From: Porphyromonadaceae bacterium UBA2720
GTDB taxonomy: Bacteria > Bacteroidota > Bacteroidia > Bacteroidales > Muribaculaceae
Direction of reading: 5' to 3'
Length of the DNA stretch: 55,989 bases
Assembly (NCBI GenBank): GCA_002353885.1
Contig: DEKO01000026.1
Span: forward strand, 1 to 55,989
Part shown: piece by piece, positions 26,797 through 35,857 of the stretch
Layout: each line of letters opens with the position of its first letter
Numbering within the stretch: the stretch's first letter is position 1
Program-made: the position numbers and the translations under genes
Notes under the pieces: generated by a model
Database searches by the model: none
Told to the model about the DNA's origin: nothing
The model's input: the letters and a program-made list of their open reading frames with translations, nothing else

Positions 26797-26837
26797 ATCC
26801 CAGCGAAGAAACCTAAACACTTCGCTGGGATTTTTTT
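26797..26837 (+). terminator. Terminator after TPR gene
   Basis: A perfect 12-bp stem (ATCCCAGCGAAG with CTTCGCTGGGAT), 11-base loop, then seven T. Its T run overlaps the -33 element of the next promoter. Confidence 0.9.
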
Positions 26838-26866
26838 GTGCTTTTGGTTGTTAATGCTTAATTTTG
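26835..26866 (+). promoter_or_regulatory. Promoter of subtilase gene
   Basis: TTTG (26835-26838), 20 bases, TAATTTTG (26859-26866), then about 25 bases to the ATG at 26891. An in-frame ATG at 26864 overlaps the -7 box and cannot be the start. Confidence 0.65.
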
Positions 26867-26890
26867 CATAAACTATCATTATTTAACATC

Positions 26891-28984
26891 ATGAAAAGAT
26901 CCTTTCTAATCTTTATTATATCGGGAGTGATAAGCGTCGCAGCCATGGCGGGTGTTTTCTCGGCCAATAGCCAGCTGCAACTATCACGATGGCTGAATCC
27001 TACTGGTGCGATGTTAAGATTACATAAACAGGCATTACCGTCAAGGGTAAACGCTTTCATTACTATTGACAATGAAGACGCTATTAATCATCTCAGAGAC
27101 AATGGGGTAGAGCTGCATTCGCGTTTTGGAAATGTACTCACAGTCACCTTGGCTTTAAATGATATTGATGCCATAGCTCGCAATGTCGCTGGCGTGAAGC
27201 ACATCTCACTAGAGCAGCGTTGCACATTGTGTAATGATTCAGCATTAAGAATGTCACATTTTCCATATTCCTTCTACATGTGCGATGGCATTGCGAGAAA
27301 TGTGTACTCGGGGAATGGTGTGGTAGTGGGTGTAATTGATGTGGGGACTGATTTTAATCACATCAACTTTCTTGACGAGCAAGGAAACACTCGCATCTTA
27401 AGGGTTTATATGCCAGCCGACTCAACAGGCTCACATCCCGTAATCGATGGCATGGAATTGCCGGGTAGTGAATATGTAACCCCCGAGCAAATAAGATTAT
27501 TAACAACCGATGACACTCATTCAGGGCATGGCACACACACTACAGGCACTGCCGCAGGAAGCTACATAGCAAACGGTTTTAATGGTGTAGCGACAAGAGC
27601 GCAAATAGTTGCGTGCTCTATGCCCGAAGATAGCTTAACCGATGTGAATATCGCAAACTCGGTGAAGTATATTTTCAACTATGCCAATCAAGTGGGGCTT
27701 CCAGCAGTCATTAACATGAGTATCGGAAGCCAAGAAGGCTCGCATGATGGCAGCTCATTCTTGTGCCGCCTTTTTGATGACGTTTCTGGACCGGGGCGCA
27801 TCTGTGTGGTGTCGGCTGGTAACGATGGGGAAAAGGCTATGCATATTGAAAAAGAAATGAGCGAGAACGACTCGTTGTGCACTTTCCTGCTCAATAAGAG
27901 TTCAAGTAATGTGATTTCGGGATATTCCAGCATGTGGTCAAGTGGCACCTCGCCTCATGGTGTTGATTTAGTGATATGGGATGTGGTTGCTGATAGTCTA
28001 GTGCACAGGCTTGATTTTCCTCACGATGCGGTGCTCGATAGTGTGTATGTGGTCACAAGCGATGCCGATACGGTTTTTGGTAAATATTTTGATGGAGAAG
28101 TCGCCTTTGCTAGTACTCTGGAAGATAATGACCGTTTTCATTCAATTGTGGCTCCCGATTACAAGAGTCTGGATGCTCAGCGTTATAGGCTTGGAATTAT
28201 TTACAAAGCCCCTACGGGAGAAGTGCTTAGTGGCTGGGCTGGAAATTCACTCTACTACGATGACAGCTCATTGTCCTCTGGTTCTTGGCTAAGTGGAACT
28301 GCGCGTGGTAGCATCAGCGACTTAGCTACTGGTGACAGTACCATCTCGGTGGGTGCTTATTGTTCTACAATGAGCTTTAGGATGAAAGATGGTAGTGTGA
28401 GTAATTACAATCAGGGTGACGGTCCAGGAGCCATTGCCTCTTATTCAAGCTATGGTCCCGATAATAGAGGAAAACCTCGACCAATGGTTGTCGCGCCAGG
28501 TTGTGCGCTAGTTTCATCGCAAAATCGTTACTACAGTGTTTATAGCCGACCCAAGTACCAGTTTGATGTGGTAGAAGTAGATGGAGAGCAATATCCCTAT
28601 GGTGTGGGAACTGGCACCTCAATGTCAACCCCTGTTGTTACTGGAGCAATAGCCTTAATGCTTGAGATAAACCCGTTGTTGTCGCCTAGTGAAATCTCAT
28701 CAATTCTAGAGTCAACATCGACTCGTGACGCGTGGGTTGAGACCGATGTTGAGAGGTGGGGGTATGGCAAGCTTGACATAGATTCATGTGTTAAGCAATT
28801 ACTGCGATACATTGATGGCGACGTGAATGGAGATGGTGTGGTTAGCGCATCGGATATTACTAACCTATATAACATTATCTTGGGTTTTGATTACAAGAAT
28901 ATCCAGCGTTCGGATATAAATGTCGATGGAGCCACAAGTGGGTCAGATGTCACAAAGATTTATAACATGATATTGGGATTATAG
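26891..28984 (+). CDS. Secreted subtilisin-family (S8) protease with dockerin-like C-terminus
   Basis: 697 residues from 26891. Signal peptide about 1-20. A pro-domain-like region to about 110, then the S8 catalytic domain: Asp150 (VVGVIDVGTDF), His213 (HSGHGTHTTGTAAG) and Ser577 (GTGTSMSTPVVTG). The domain carries a long insert between His and Ser, common in Bacteroidota subtilases. The last 55 residues are a dockerin-like pair of calcium loops (DVNGDGVVSASD and DINVDGATSGSD, each followed by a helix with N/Y-IILG or NMILG). There is no type 9 sorting tail after it. Related to the frameshifted protease at 39926-44325 in fold and tail type. It stands alone between a terminator and a long intergenic region. 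Confidence 0.92.
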   Translation: MKRSFLIFIISGVISVAAMAGVFSANSQLQLSRWLNPTGAMLRLHKQALPSRVNAFITIDNEDAINHLRDNGVELHSRFGNVLTVTLALNDIDAIARNVAGVKHISLEQRCTLCNDSALRMSHFPYSFYMCDGIARNVYSGNGVVVGVIDVGTDFNHINFLDEQGNTRILRVYMPADSTGSHPVIDGMELPGSEYVTPEQIRLLTTDDTHSGHGTHTTGTAAGSYIANGFNGVATRAQIVACSMPEDSLTDVNIANSVKYIFNYANQVGLPAVINMSIGSQEGSHDGSSFLCRLFDDVSGPGRICVVSAGNDGEKAMHIEKEMSENDSLCTFLLNKSSSNVISGYSSMWSSGTSPHGVDLVIWDVVADSLVHRLDFPHDAVLDSVYVVTSDADTVFGKYFDGEVAFASTLEDNDRFHSIVAPDYKSLDAQRYRLGIIYKAPTGEVLSGWAGNSLYYDDSSLSSGSWLSGTARGSISDLATGDSTISVGAYCSTMSFRMKDGSVSNYNQGDGPGAIASYSSYGPDNRGKPRPMVVAPGCALVSSQNRYYSVYSRPKYQFDVVEVDGEQYPYGVGTGTSMSTPVVTGAIALMLEINPLLSPSEISSILESTSTRDAWVETDVERWGYGKLDIDSCVKQLLRYIDGDVNGDGVVSASDITNLYNIILGFDYKNIQRSDINVDGATSGSDVTKIYNMILGL

Positions 28985-29014
28985 ATTGTCATAAAAGAAA
29001 CGTTTTGTGAATAT

Positions 29015-29037
29015 GAATGTTAATTTTTGTAACATTC
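29015..29037 (+). terminator. Possible weak terminator after subtilase
   Basis: Perfect 8-bp stem (GAATGTTA with TAACATTC) with a 7-base loop, 30 bases after the stop; no T tract follows, so efficiency is doubtful. Confidence 0.35.
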
Positions 29038-29081
29038 GATTGCTTGGAATGAAATAAATTGGAAAAAAAGTCCATTTTTAT

Positions 29082-29112
29082 TTTGATTTGCATGTAATTT
29101 GCATTAATTTTG
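29082..29112 (+). promoter_or_regulatory. Strong promoter with no clear gene directly behind it
   Basis: TTTG (29082-29085), 19 bases, TAATTTTG (29105-29112): a full consensus match. recJ is 370 bases further on. Either recJ has a long leader or a small RNA or peptide is made here. Confidence 0.55.
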
Positions 29113-29482
29113 TAATGAAAATATCAAGTTTGGTCTATTGTTGGATGTTTTTATCGTTTAGGATTCTTGTTTTTAGGTCCTGTGAAATGATGTAATAACC
29201 TGACAATTAGAATGTCAAGCCATTTGAGACAATGTGTTCTACATTCATGTGTGTAGAGTACAGTTAGGTTTCATGATAAGGCTTGTGTTGTTGTATGCGT
29301 TTGTCAAATATTGTTAAATCGCATGCTACATAGATGTTCGCAAAAGAACGTTACGTGTCGTTGAAAAAAATGACTATCTTATCCAGCTTGTTATTTTCGC
29401 ATCTACTCCATATATGCGGGGTTATAGACGGCAAGAGAGCCTAAAATTGCCCTTTCCCACAGCCAATTAAAGAACAACATAA
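29113..29482 (+). other. 370-base leader or small-RNA region before recJ
   Basis: No ORF over 30 codons. An ATG at 29115, two bases after the -7 box, opens a 26-codon frame (MKISSLVYCWMF...) to 29195. A small hairpin TCTACA/TGTAGA lies at about 29229-29250, and GGCAA/TTGCC just before recJ. No known riboswitch was recognised. Confidence 0.3.
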
Positions 29483-31228
29483 ATGACAAGTAAATGGATT
29501 TATTTACCCCTTACATCCCAGCAAAAGAAGATAGAGGAGCAACTTGCGGTACAGTTCCCCGAGTGCCCTTCTATAGCTCGGCTACTGGTGTTGCGTGGAT
29601 TGAAGACAGCGGAGGAGGTCCGCGACTTCTTCTACCCCTCGCTCAGCCAGTTACCCGACCCATTCCTCATGAGGGATATGAAAAAGGCTGTGGAAAGGCT
29701 AAATCAAGCCTTGGGGGCAAAAGAAAAAGTAATGGTCTATGGCGACTATGACGTAGACGGTACTACAGCGGTAGCGTTAGTATACCGCTATTTGAGGCAT
29801 TTCTATTCAAATGTTGAGTACTATATCCCAACGCGTGACGACGAGGGGTATGGTATATCGGAACAGGGAATAGATTATGCTGCAAGCATTGGCGTTAAGC
29901 TAATCATCGTGCTTGATTGTGGCATTAAGGCAGTTGAAGAGATTGCCTATGCCAAAAGCAAGGGCATTGATTTTATCATCTGTGACCATCATGTTCCTGA
30001 TGATGAATTGCCTGATGCGGCTGCAATTCTTAATCCTAAGCTAGCCGACGACAAGTATCCCTATAAAGACTTGTCGGGCTGTGGTGTGGGCTACAAGTTC
30101 ATGCAGGGCTTTGCCAAGAGTAATGGCATTGATGACATGTTTGACCTTGAAAATTCACTCGACTTGCTTGCTGTGAGCATTGCCGCCGACTTAGTCCCGC
30201 TTACTGGAGAGAATCGCATTCTGGCTCATTATGGAATCAAGCGCTTGAATAATAATCCATGTGTGGGTTTGCGTAGTATCTTGCGCTTGTGTCGCCTTCA
30301 CAAGAAGGAGATTACCATTAGTGATATTATTTTCAAGATTGGTCCTTTAATCAATGCCTCGGGTCGCATGCAGTCGGGACAAGAGTCGGTTGAGTTGTTA
30401 GTGACTCGCAGTTCGACAGCTGCTTATGAGATTACTAAGAAGATCGACCGCTATAACCAGAGCCGCAAGGAGTTAGATCGCAATATCACCGAAGAGGCCA
30501 ATGCTATTATTGAGAACCATCGTGAGGAAATGGGGTCCAAAAAACCCATTGTTATTTATAATCATGACTGGCACAAAGGTATTATCGGCATTGTGGCTTC
30601 ACGACTAGCTGAGCTGTATTTCCGTCCGTCGGTAGTGCTTACTTATAGCAATGATGGCCTAGTTACTGGATCATCGCGCTCGGTGCGTGGGTTTGATATC
30701 TACACAGCTATTAAGAATAATCGTGACCTGCTTGAGAACTTTGGAGGCCACACTAATGCTGTTGGTCTTACCCTCAAGGAAGAAAATATTCCTGAGTTCA
30801 AGCGTCGTCTTGAGGACTATGTTGAAGCACACATTGAGGATGAGCAAGTAACCCCCTCGATTGATATTGATAGTGAGCTTTGTTTCAACGAGATAAATGA
30901 CTCATTTATGCGCTACATGAAGCTTTTCAATCCGTTTGGTCCTGAAAATCCAAAGCCGGTGTTCATTACAAAACACTGTGTGGATTCAGGTACTAGCAAG
31001 CTGGTAGGAAAGAAAATGGAGCACATCAAGCTTGATGTCATTGACCCTAGTTGTGGCAAAATGATGAATGGCATAGCCTTTGGTATGAGTGAATATTACG
31101 AGCGCATAAAAAATAAGGAGCCATTCGACATTATCTACACAGTGGAGGAGAATCGTCATCGCAACACGGTTTCTATACAGTTGTTGATCAAAGGCATTAG
31201 AATGAGCAACGATGCCCCCGAAGAGTGA
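29483..31228 (+). CDS. recJ: Single-stranded-DNA exonuclease RecJ
   Basis: 581 residues, usual length. DHH-family motifs: VYGDYDVDGTTA (motif I, about residue 85), LDCGIK, CDHHVPDDELPDAAAILNPK (the DHH motif) and the DHHA1 part KGIIGIVASRLAELYFRPSVVL, SSRSVRGFDI and FGGHTNAVGLTL. It degrades single-stranded DNA 5' to 3' with Mn2+/Mg2+ in recombination and repair. Its last 17 bases overlap the start of recQ in another frame, so the two are translated together, matching the known joint action of RecQ helicase and RecJ nuclease. Confidence 0.96.
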   Translation: MTSKWIYLPLTSQQKKIEEQLAVQFPECPSIARLLVLRGLKTAEEVRDFFYPSLSQLPDPFLMRDMKKAVERLNQALGAKEKVMVYGDYDVDGTTAVALVYRYLRHFYSNVEYYIPTRDDEGYGISEQGIDYAASIGVKLIIVLDCGIKAVEEIAYAKSKGIDFIICDHHVPDDELPDAAAILNPKLADDKYPYKDLSGCGVGYKFMQGFAKSNGIDDMFDLENSLDLLAVSIAADLVPLTGENRILAHYGIKRLNNNPCVGLRSILRLCRLHKKEITISDIIFKIGPLINASGRMQSGQESVELLVTRSSTAAYEITKKIDRYNQSRKELDRNITEEANAIIENHREEMGSKKPIVIYNHDWHKGIIGIVASRLAELYFRPSVVLTYSNDGLVTGSSRSVRGFDIYTAIKNNRDLLENFGGHTNAVGLTLKEENIPEFKRRLEDYVEAHIEDEQVTPSIDIDSELCFNEINDSFMRYMKLFNPFGPENPKPVFITKHCVDSGTSKLVGKKMEHIKLDVIDPSCGKMMNGIAFGMSEYYERIKNKEPFDIIYTVEENRHRNTVSIQLLIKGIRMSNDAPEE

Positions 31229-33128
31229 TATTCACCACATCCTAGAGAAATACTGGGGATACAAAGAGTTTCGTCCGTTACAAGAAGACATTATCAAGTC
31301 GGTTCTTGATGGGCGCGATACACTTGGTCTCATGCCCACTGGTGGAGGAAAGTCTATAACTTTCCAAGTCCCAACATTAGCAATGGAGGGCTTGGCGATA
31401 GTTGTCACTCCCATTGTGTCGCTTATGAAAGATCAGGTGGACAACCTCATTTCACGTCACATCAAGGCTGTTTATCTTCATGCTGGCTTAACCGCATCGG
31501 AACATCGCAAAGCGATAGAAAAATGTCGCAATGGCAAGTGTAAATTCCTTTATGTGTCTCCCGAACGACTTGAGAATGAGAACTTTTTAGCTCAAATCAA
31601 GACTCTTGATGTGTGCCTTATTGTTGTTGATGAGGCTCATTGTATATCGCAATGGGGATATGATTTCAGACCATCGTTCCTGAATATAGCTCTACTACGA
31701 AAGGTTTTTCCTTCAACACCTGTATTAGCGCTTACAGCAACCGCAACACCACTGGTGGTTGATGATATTCAAGAAAAGCTTCAATTCAGATGTTGTAATA
31801 TATTAAGAAAGAGTTTTATACGCGAAAACATTTCTTATGTGGTTAGGCACACTACCGAGAAGCTGGGTGAGCTGGTTCACATCATGAAATCGGTGCCAGG
31901 CTCGGCGATTATCTATGTTAGGAGCCGTAAGCGCACTAAATTAATCGCCGATGAGTTGAAGCGCAACGGCATCAGTGCCGATTACTATCACGCCGGTATC
32001 AACATTGAGGAAAAGGAAGATAAGCAAAATAAATGGAAAAACGATGAGATACGGGTAATTGTGGCGACCAATGCTTTTGGAATGGGAATTGACAAGCCCG
32101 ACGTGCGTCTAGTTGTGCACATCGACTTGCCCAATTCTCTTGAGGAATATTTCCAAGAGGCAGGCCGTGCAGGTCGTGACGGGAAGCGGTCATGGGCAGT
32201 AATGCTCGTTAAAGATACCGATAAAGGTGTGTTGCGTCGCCACTTGAGTGAGCAATTTCCTGAGAAAGATTTTATCAGAAAAACTTATGAGCGCGTGGGC
32301 AATTTCCTTGAAGTCGCGGTGGGAGAGGGGTACGACCGCATGTACGACTTTAATTTCAATCTTTTTTGTCGCACTTTTAATGTTCCGGTACTGCCCACCC
32401 ACTCAGCGTTGCGCATACTAAGTCAGGCAGGTTATATTCAGTTTGTTGAGGAGATAGAGACCCAGTCAAGAGTTATGATTCTCGCCAATAAGGATGAGCT
32501 CTACAACTTGCCCACGACAACCCCTCGCGCTGATGAGGTTTTACAAGCAATCCTGCGAACCTACACAGGCCTCTTTGCCGACTATGTTTTTATTAACGAA
32601 GATGTTCTGGCATTCAGGTATAACTTGGAGCCACAAACTATCTATGATGCCTTGCTGGAGTTGACCAGAATGCACATTTTGCACTATATACCTCGCAAAC
32701 GCACACCTTATATTATCTATTCCACATCGCGTGAGGAACCTCAACAATTGTTAATTCCTAAAGCTGTTTATGAAGTACTCAGGCAACGGATGGAGCAAAG
32801 AATCGATGCGGTATTAACTTATTGCTTTGATGATAGCATTTGTCGCGAGAATTATCTAGTGCAATATTTTGGCGAGCATGTCAACAAACCGTGTGGCCAT
32901 TGCGATACATGCATAGAACGTCGCAAACGCTCAGACCATACTCCACAAGATGTGCAAGAAGGTATATTGTATATGACCCAAGTAAAACCACGCACTCTAA
33001 AGGAACTTGTCTCAACATTGTCGTTTCCCAAGGATGAGGTAATAGCAACAGTCTCATTCCTAGTTGATGAGGGATTTTTGCGTCATCTCAGCGATGATAC
33101 CTACAAGAATCCAATACCACTGAAATAG
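31212..33128 (+). CDS. recQ: ATP-dependent DNA helicase RecQ
   Basis: 638 residues. Helicase motifs in order: FRPLQEDII, MPTGGGKSITFQVP (Walker A), VDEAHCISQWGYDFRPSF (DEAH and aromatic loop), ALTATATPLV, AIIYVRSR, VATNAFGMGIDKPDVRLVVH and QEAGRAGRDGK. The zinc-binding subdomain is present (CRENYLVQYFGE, then CGHCDTC). A short C-terminal domain follows but no HRDC domain is evident. It unwinds DNA 3' to 5' and feeds RecJ. The start overlaps recJ by 17 bases; the first good Met codon and homologous start (IHHILEKYWGYKEFRPLQ) agree. Confidence 0.96.
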   Translation: MPPKSDIHHILEKYWGYKEFRPLQEDIIKSVLDGRDTLGLMPTGGGKSITFQVPTLAMEGLAIVVTPIVSLMKDQVDNLISRHIKAVYLHAGLTASEHRKAIEKCRNGKCKFLYVSPERLENENFLAQIKTLDVCLIVVDEAHCISQWGYDFRPSFLNIALLRKVFPSTPVLALTATATPLVVDDIQEKLQFRCCNILRKSFIRENISYVVRHTTEKLGELVHIMKSVPGSAIIYVRSRKRTKLIADELKRNGISADYYHAGINIEEKEDKQNKWKNDEIRVIVATNAFGMGIDKPDVRLVVHIDLPNSLEEYFQEAGRAGRDGKRSWAVMLVKDTDKGVLRRHLSEQFPEKDFIRKTYERVGNFLEVAVGEGYDRMYDFNFNLFCRTFNVPVLPTHSALRILSQAGYIQFVEEIETQSRVMILANKDELYNLPTTTPRADEVLQAILRTYTGLFADYVFINEDVLAFRYNLEPQTIYDALLELTRMHILHYIPRKRTPYIIYSTSREEPQQLLIPKAVYEVLRQRMEQRIDAVLTYCFDDSICRENYLVQYFGEHVNKPCGHCDTCIERRKRSDHTPQDVQEGILYMTQVKPRTLKELVSTLSFPKDEVIATVSFLVDEGFLRHLSDDTYKNPIPLK

Positions 33129-33181
33129 AAGAAGCTTCCCATGACTGGAAAGCCTCATCATTTAATTGTATCTACCTCAAC

Positions 33182-33928
33182 TTATAGGTAATCTTGTTCT
33201 TTCAAGAATTTTATTAGTTTGTCGCTAAATAGCTCATTGGTATCTTTAGGGTAGCGCACATCAGTGAAGACTTGAGCCAGTGTCTCTTTGTTGTTCTCTT
33301 TAACAAACCCATTGTTAACCTCCAAAGATTCCTTGTGGCTATACACATCTTTTATCTCATTAGCGTTCAATTCATGATACTGCTCATTGTGCACTATGCC
33401 TTGCAGTGGCAAGCGATCGGTTTTAAATTGTTCATCTTGTTTAGGGTATCCCACCGTGAGGGTTATAATAGGGATTACACGCTTGGGCAAGTTCAGAACA
33501 GCAGCTATCTCGGCTGGATTGTAAGTAGTTGTGCCAATGTAGCAACATCCCATCCCGTTCATCTCGGCAATGGTATTGAATTGCTGGGCAAATATTGTAA
33601 CATCTAGTATTGCGCTCATGAGCGACTGCAGGTTGTCATATCCTGGTTGGGCGTTCGACGCCTTGCACCAGTTGACAAAGCGATTGAAGTCGGCGCAGAA
33701 AGTGAGTACAACGGGTGCTGTCGTTATCATAGGCTGCCCAAAGTGACAAGGTGAAAGCTTTTCTTTCATTGCCTTGTCGCGAGTTATAACCACGCTATAT
33801 AGCTGCATGCCACCGGTTGTTGGGGCATGACTGGCCGCTTCAATCATTTCATTTAAATCACTTGACTGAATATCACGATTAGAATACTCTCTTACTGTAG
33901 CTCTGTTAAAAAAATATTTTAGGTCCAT
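33182..33928 (-). CDS. NADPH-dependent nitroreductase-family flavoprotein
   Basis: 248 residues. Nitroreductase fold with the FMN phosphate-binding start FFNRATVREYSNRDIQ, then AASHAPTTGGMQLYSVVI, and the central GMGCCYIGTTTYNPAEIAAVLNLP followed by ITLTVGYP, close to the NfsA/FRP group. Such enzymes reduce nitro-aromatics, quinones or flavins; the natural substrate cannot be told. It is convergent with recQ (53 bases apart) and transcribed alone; TAACTTTG at 33955-33948 on the minus strand is its likely -7 box. Confidence 0.88.
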   Translation of the reverse strand: MDLKYFFNRATVREYSNRDIQSSDLNEMIEAASHAPTTGGMQLYSVVITRDKAMKEKLSPCHFGQPMITTAPVVLTFCADFNRFVNWCKASNAQPGYDNLQSLMSAILDVTIFAQQFNTIAEMNGMGCCYIGTTTYNPAEIAAVLNLPKRVIPIITLTVGYPKQDEQFKTDRLPLQGIVHNEQYHELNANEIKDVYSHKESLEVNNGFVKENNKETLAQVFTDVRYPKDTNELFSDKLIKFLKEQDYL

Positions 33929-33947
33929 TGTTGTTCTCTTTTTTTTG

Positions 33948-33955
33948 CAAAGTTA
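33948..33955 (-). promoter_or_regulatory. -7 element of nitroreductase gene
   Basis: TAACTTTG on the minus strand, 19 bases before the ATG. The -33 spacing is not ideal (CAAA at 33979-33982 gives 23 bases). Confidence 0.45.
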
Positions 33956-34054
33956 GACATTTTTTTGGTCTCAATATACAAAGTGTGATAAAAAATGTGT
34001 AAATTTGCCTCAGTCTTTTTCTAAAATTGTTGTCACTTTTTATTTATTTGTGCA

Positions 34055-34255
34055 ATGATAGTGAGAGTGAATGATACACGAATTAGAATTTTTGATGGTG
34101 CAACAGTTGGTGATGTGCTGTTGCGTTATTCGGTCCGTAATGCGCTTGAAGTCAGCGGGGTAAATAAATTGATTGCTGCTGATTCATTAGGTCACATTCT
34201 TGATCATGCTGCTCCCTTGCGAGATAAACAAGTTATTAAAATATTAAACCTATAA
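34055..34255 (+). CDS. Small ThiS/MoaD-like beta-grasp protein (tentative)
   Basis: 66 residues: MIVRVNDTRIRIFDGATVGDVL, a variable middle, then DSLGHILDHAAPLRDKQVIKIL. The order strand-turn-strand-helix (ATVGDVLLRYS) and a final P-L-x-D-x-Q-x-I-x-I-L strand look like the ubiquitin-like beta-grasp of ThiS and MoaD, though the usual C-terminal GG is absent (it ends LNL), so sulfur transfer is unlikely. It lies 4 bases before the 5'-nucleotidase gene and is surely co-transcribed. TTTATTTG at 34043-34050 is a near-consensus -7 box. Function unknown. Confidence 0.6.
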   Translation: MIVRVNDTRIRIFDGATVGDVLLRYSVRNALEVSGVNKLIAADSLGHILDHAAPLRDKQVIKILNL

Positions 34256-34259
34256 TAAT

Positions 34260-35687
34260 ATGAAAAAGAAATTATTATCAATTCTGTTCTTCCTGTTGTT
34301 GTCGTTAACTGTTGTATCGCAAGCTATTACAGTTCGCATAATTTCTACTAACGACATGCATGCCGCCCTTGATAAGTTTCCACAATTTGCTGCTATCGTT
34401 GATAGCATCCGGGCTATTGATCCTACGGTTCTTGTTTTTTCGGCGGGCGATAATCGCACCGGAAGTCCTTTCAACGATCGCTATGCGCCAGTGTCTTATC
34501 CCATGATTCAATTAATGAACCTTGTTGGTTTTGACGCTTCGGCTATAGGAAATCATGAATATGATTCCAGGCTTGATGGTCTTGCAAAGATGACAGCGTT
34601 ATCTAATTTTGATTATCTCGCCGCTAATATTGATTGTCCTGATGATTTAGGTATTAATGTCTTGCCCTATAAGGTCTTTGACGTGAAAGGGGTTAAAATA
34701 GGTGTGCTTGGTATCACTCAGGTGGGTTCTCTAGGCATCCCCGACACTCACCCCGATAACGTTAAGGGACTGAAATTTAAGTCGCCACAAGAAGTTATCC
34801 CACAATATAAATGGTTGTGTGATGAATGTGATGTGAACATCCTACTCACTCACATTGGATATGAAGAAGATGTTAAACTAGCTTCTCAATTTCCTTACTA
34901 TGATGTGATATTGGGTGGGCACACTCACACTCAGCTTGAGGGAGGTGAAATTCATAATGGAGTTCTAATCACGCAAAACGGGTATCAGTTGCCACGTGTA
35001 ACGCTCACAACACTCGAGATTGAAGACGAAAAAGTGGTTAGTAAGAAAGCTGAGAATATTGTTGTTCCCACCTTCGGTCACAGGAGTGATGCGGCCGATG
35101 CTCTTCTCAAGCATTTTCAAAATAGTCCTGAAATGCTGAGAGTTGTGGGTAGGGCACTTACTCCATTTACAAGCTACGATGCTCTAGGTTGCATGATGTG
35201 TGATGCTTGGGCCTCTGAACTAGATTGCGACATTGCCATTGAGAACTATGGTGGCGTGCGTTATGACTACTTCCCCGCAGGCGACATCAAGGTTGAAGAT
35301 ATTCTCAATCTTGATCCATTTATGAATACGGCGGTTGTAATGACTCTTACAGGTAAAGAATTGAGCGATATGCTTATAGCATGCTTTAAGGCCGACCGTA
35401 ACCGTTTCCCCATAACCAGTGGTTGCACAGCAGTTGTTACTTATACCAACTCTAGCAAACAAGAGATAAAGAAGCTAGAGTTATATGGAGATAATGGCAA
35501 AAAACTTGACATGAAGAAGCGTTATAAAGTGATGGCCAACAACTATGTAGCATCAATCGCCGACTCACCTCGTCAAGACCAGGGAGTACGCTCTAGTATC
35601 ACCACAAGCGATATTATTATAAACCACTTAGAGAAAGTTAAAGCTATTGATTATCAGGGTCGTCGCAGTTTTACTGAAAAGTGGTAA
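34260..35687 (+). CDS. Secreted bifunctional metallophosphatase/5'-nucleotidase (UshA family)
   Basis: 475 residues with a Sec signal peptide (about 1-21). N-terminal calcineurin-like phosphoesterase domain with metal ligands in STNDMHAA, SAGDNRTGS, GNHEYDSRLDG, LTHIGYEED and GGHTHTQ; C-terminal 5'-nucleotidase domain (about 290-470: ENYGGVRYDYFPAGDI, LDPFMNTAVVMTLTG, ITSGCTAVVTY, YKVMANNYVA). It should hydrolyse nucleotides in the periplasm for phosphate or nucleoside uptake. In many Bacteroidales the two halves are separate genes, whereas here they are one. The start is 4 bases after the beta-grasp-like gene. A hairpin with T-rich tail lies about 50 bases downstream. Confidence 0.9.
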   Translation: MKKKLLSILFFLLLSLTVVSQAITVRIISTNDMHAALDKFPQFAAIVDSIRAIDPTVLVFSAGDNRTGSPFNDRYAPVSYPMIQLMNLVGFDASAIGNHEYDSRLDGLAKMTALSNFDYLAANIDCPDDLGINVLPYKVFDVKGVKIGVLGITQVGSLGIPDTHPDNVKGLKFKSPQEVIPQYKWLCDECDVNILLTHIGYEEDVKLASQFPYYDVILGGHTHTQLEGGEIHNGVLITQNGYQLPRVTLTTLEIEDEKVVSKKAENIVVPTFGHRSDAADALLKHFQNSPEMLRVVGRALTPFTSYDALGCMMCDAWASELDCDIAIENYGGVRYDYFPAGDIKVEDILNLDPFMNTAVVMTLTGKELSDMLIACFKADRNRFPITSGCTAVVTYTNSSKQEIKKLELYGDNGKKLDMKKRYKVMANNYVASIADSPRQDQGVRSSITTSDIIINHLEKVKAIDYQGRRSFTEKW

Positions 35688-35738
35688 TGCTATTAATTTG
35701 TGTTAATATCTCTTGTATCAATCCCTTTGAAAGGGGTT

Positions 35739-35769
35739 GTTAATAAGTTTATGCCCAAAACTTATTAAC
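35739..35769 (+). terminator. 12-bp AT-rich inverted repeat, probable terminator of nucleotidase gene
   Basis: GTTAATAAGTTT (35739-35750) pairs perfectly with AAACTTATTAAC (35758-35769) around a 7-base loop and is followed by a T-rich stretch (35771-35793). It could also be an operator of the reductase gene; it does not look like an NrdR box or a cobalamin riboswitch. Confidence 0.5.
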
Positions 35770-35797
35770 ATCTATTTTATTTTATTCTTTTTGTATT

Positions 35798-35805
35798 TAA
35801 ATTTG
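35798..35805 (+). promoter_or_regulatory. -7 element of ribonucleotide reductase gene
   Basis: TAAATTTG, 52 bases before the GTG start. No TTTG at the usual -33 distance. Confidence 0.4.
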
Positions 35806-35857
35806 CAATTCCGTGCGTAAACAGGAAATCATTAACAAGTTAATATATTGAAATACA

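Noticed and set aside
35688..35857. Cobalamin riboswitch before the B12-dependent reductase
   Set aside because: The space is only 170 bases, holds an AT-rich 12-bp hairpin and a -7 box, and lacks the GC-rich core and B12-box-like sequence of cobalamin riboswitches.
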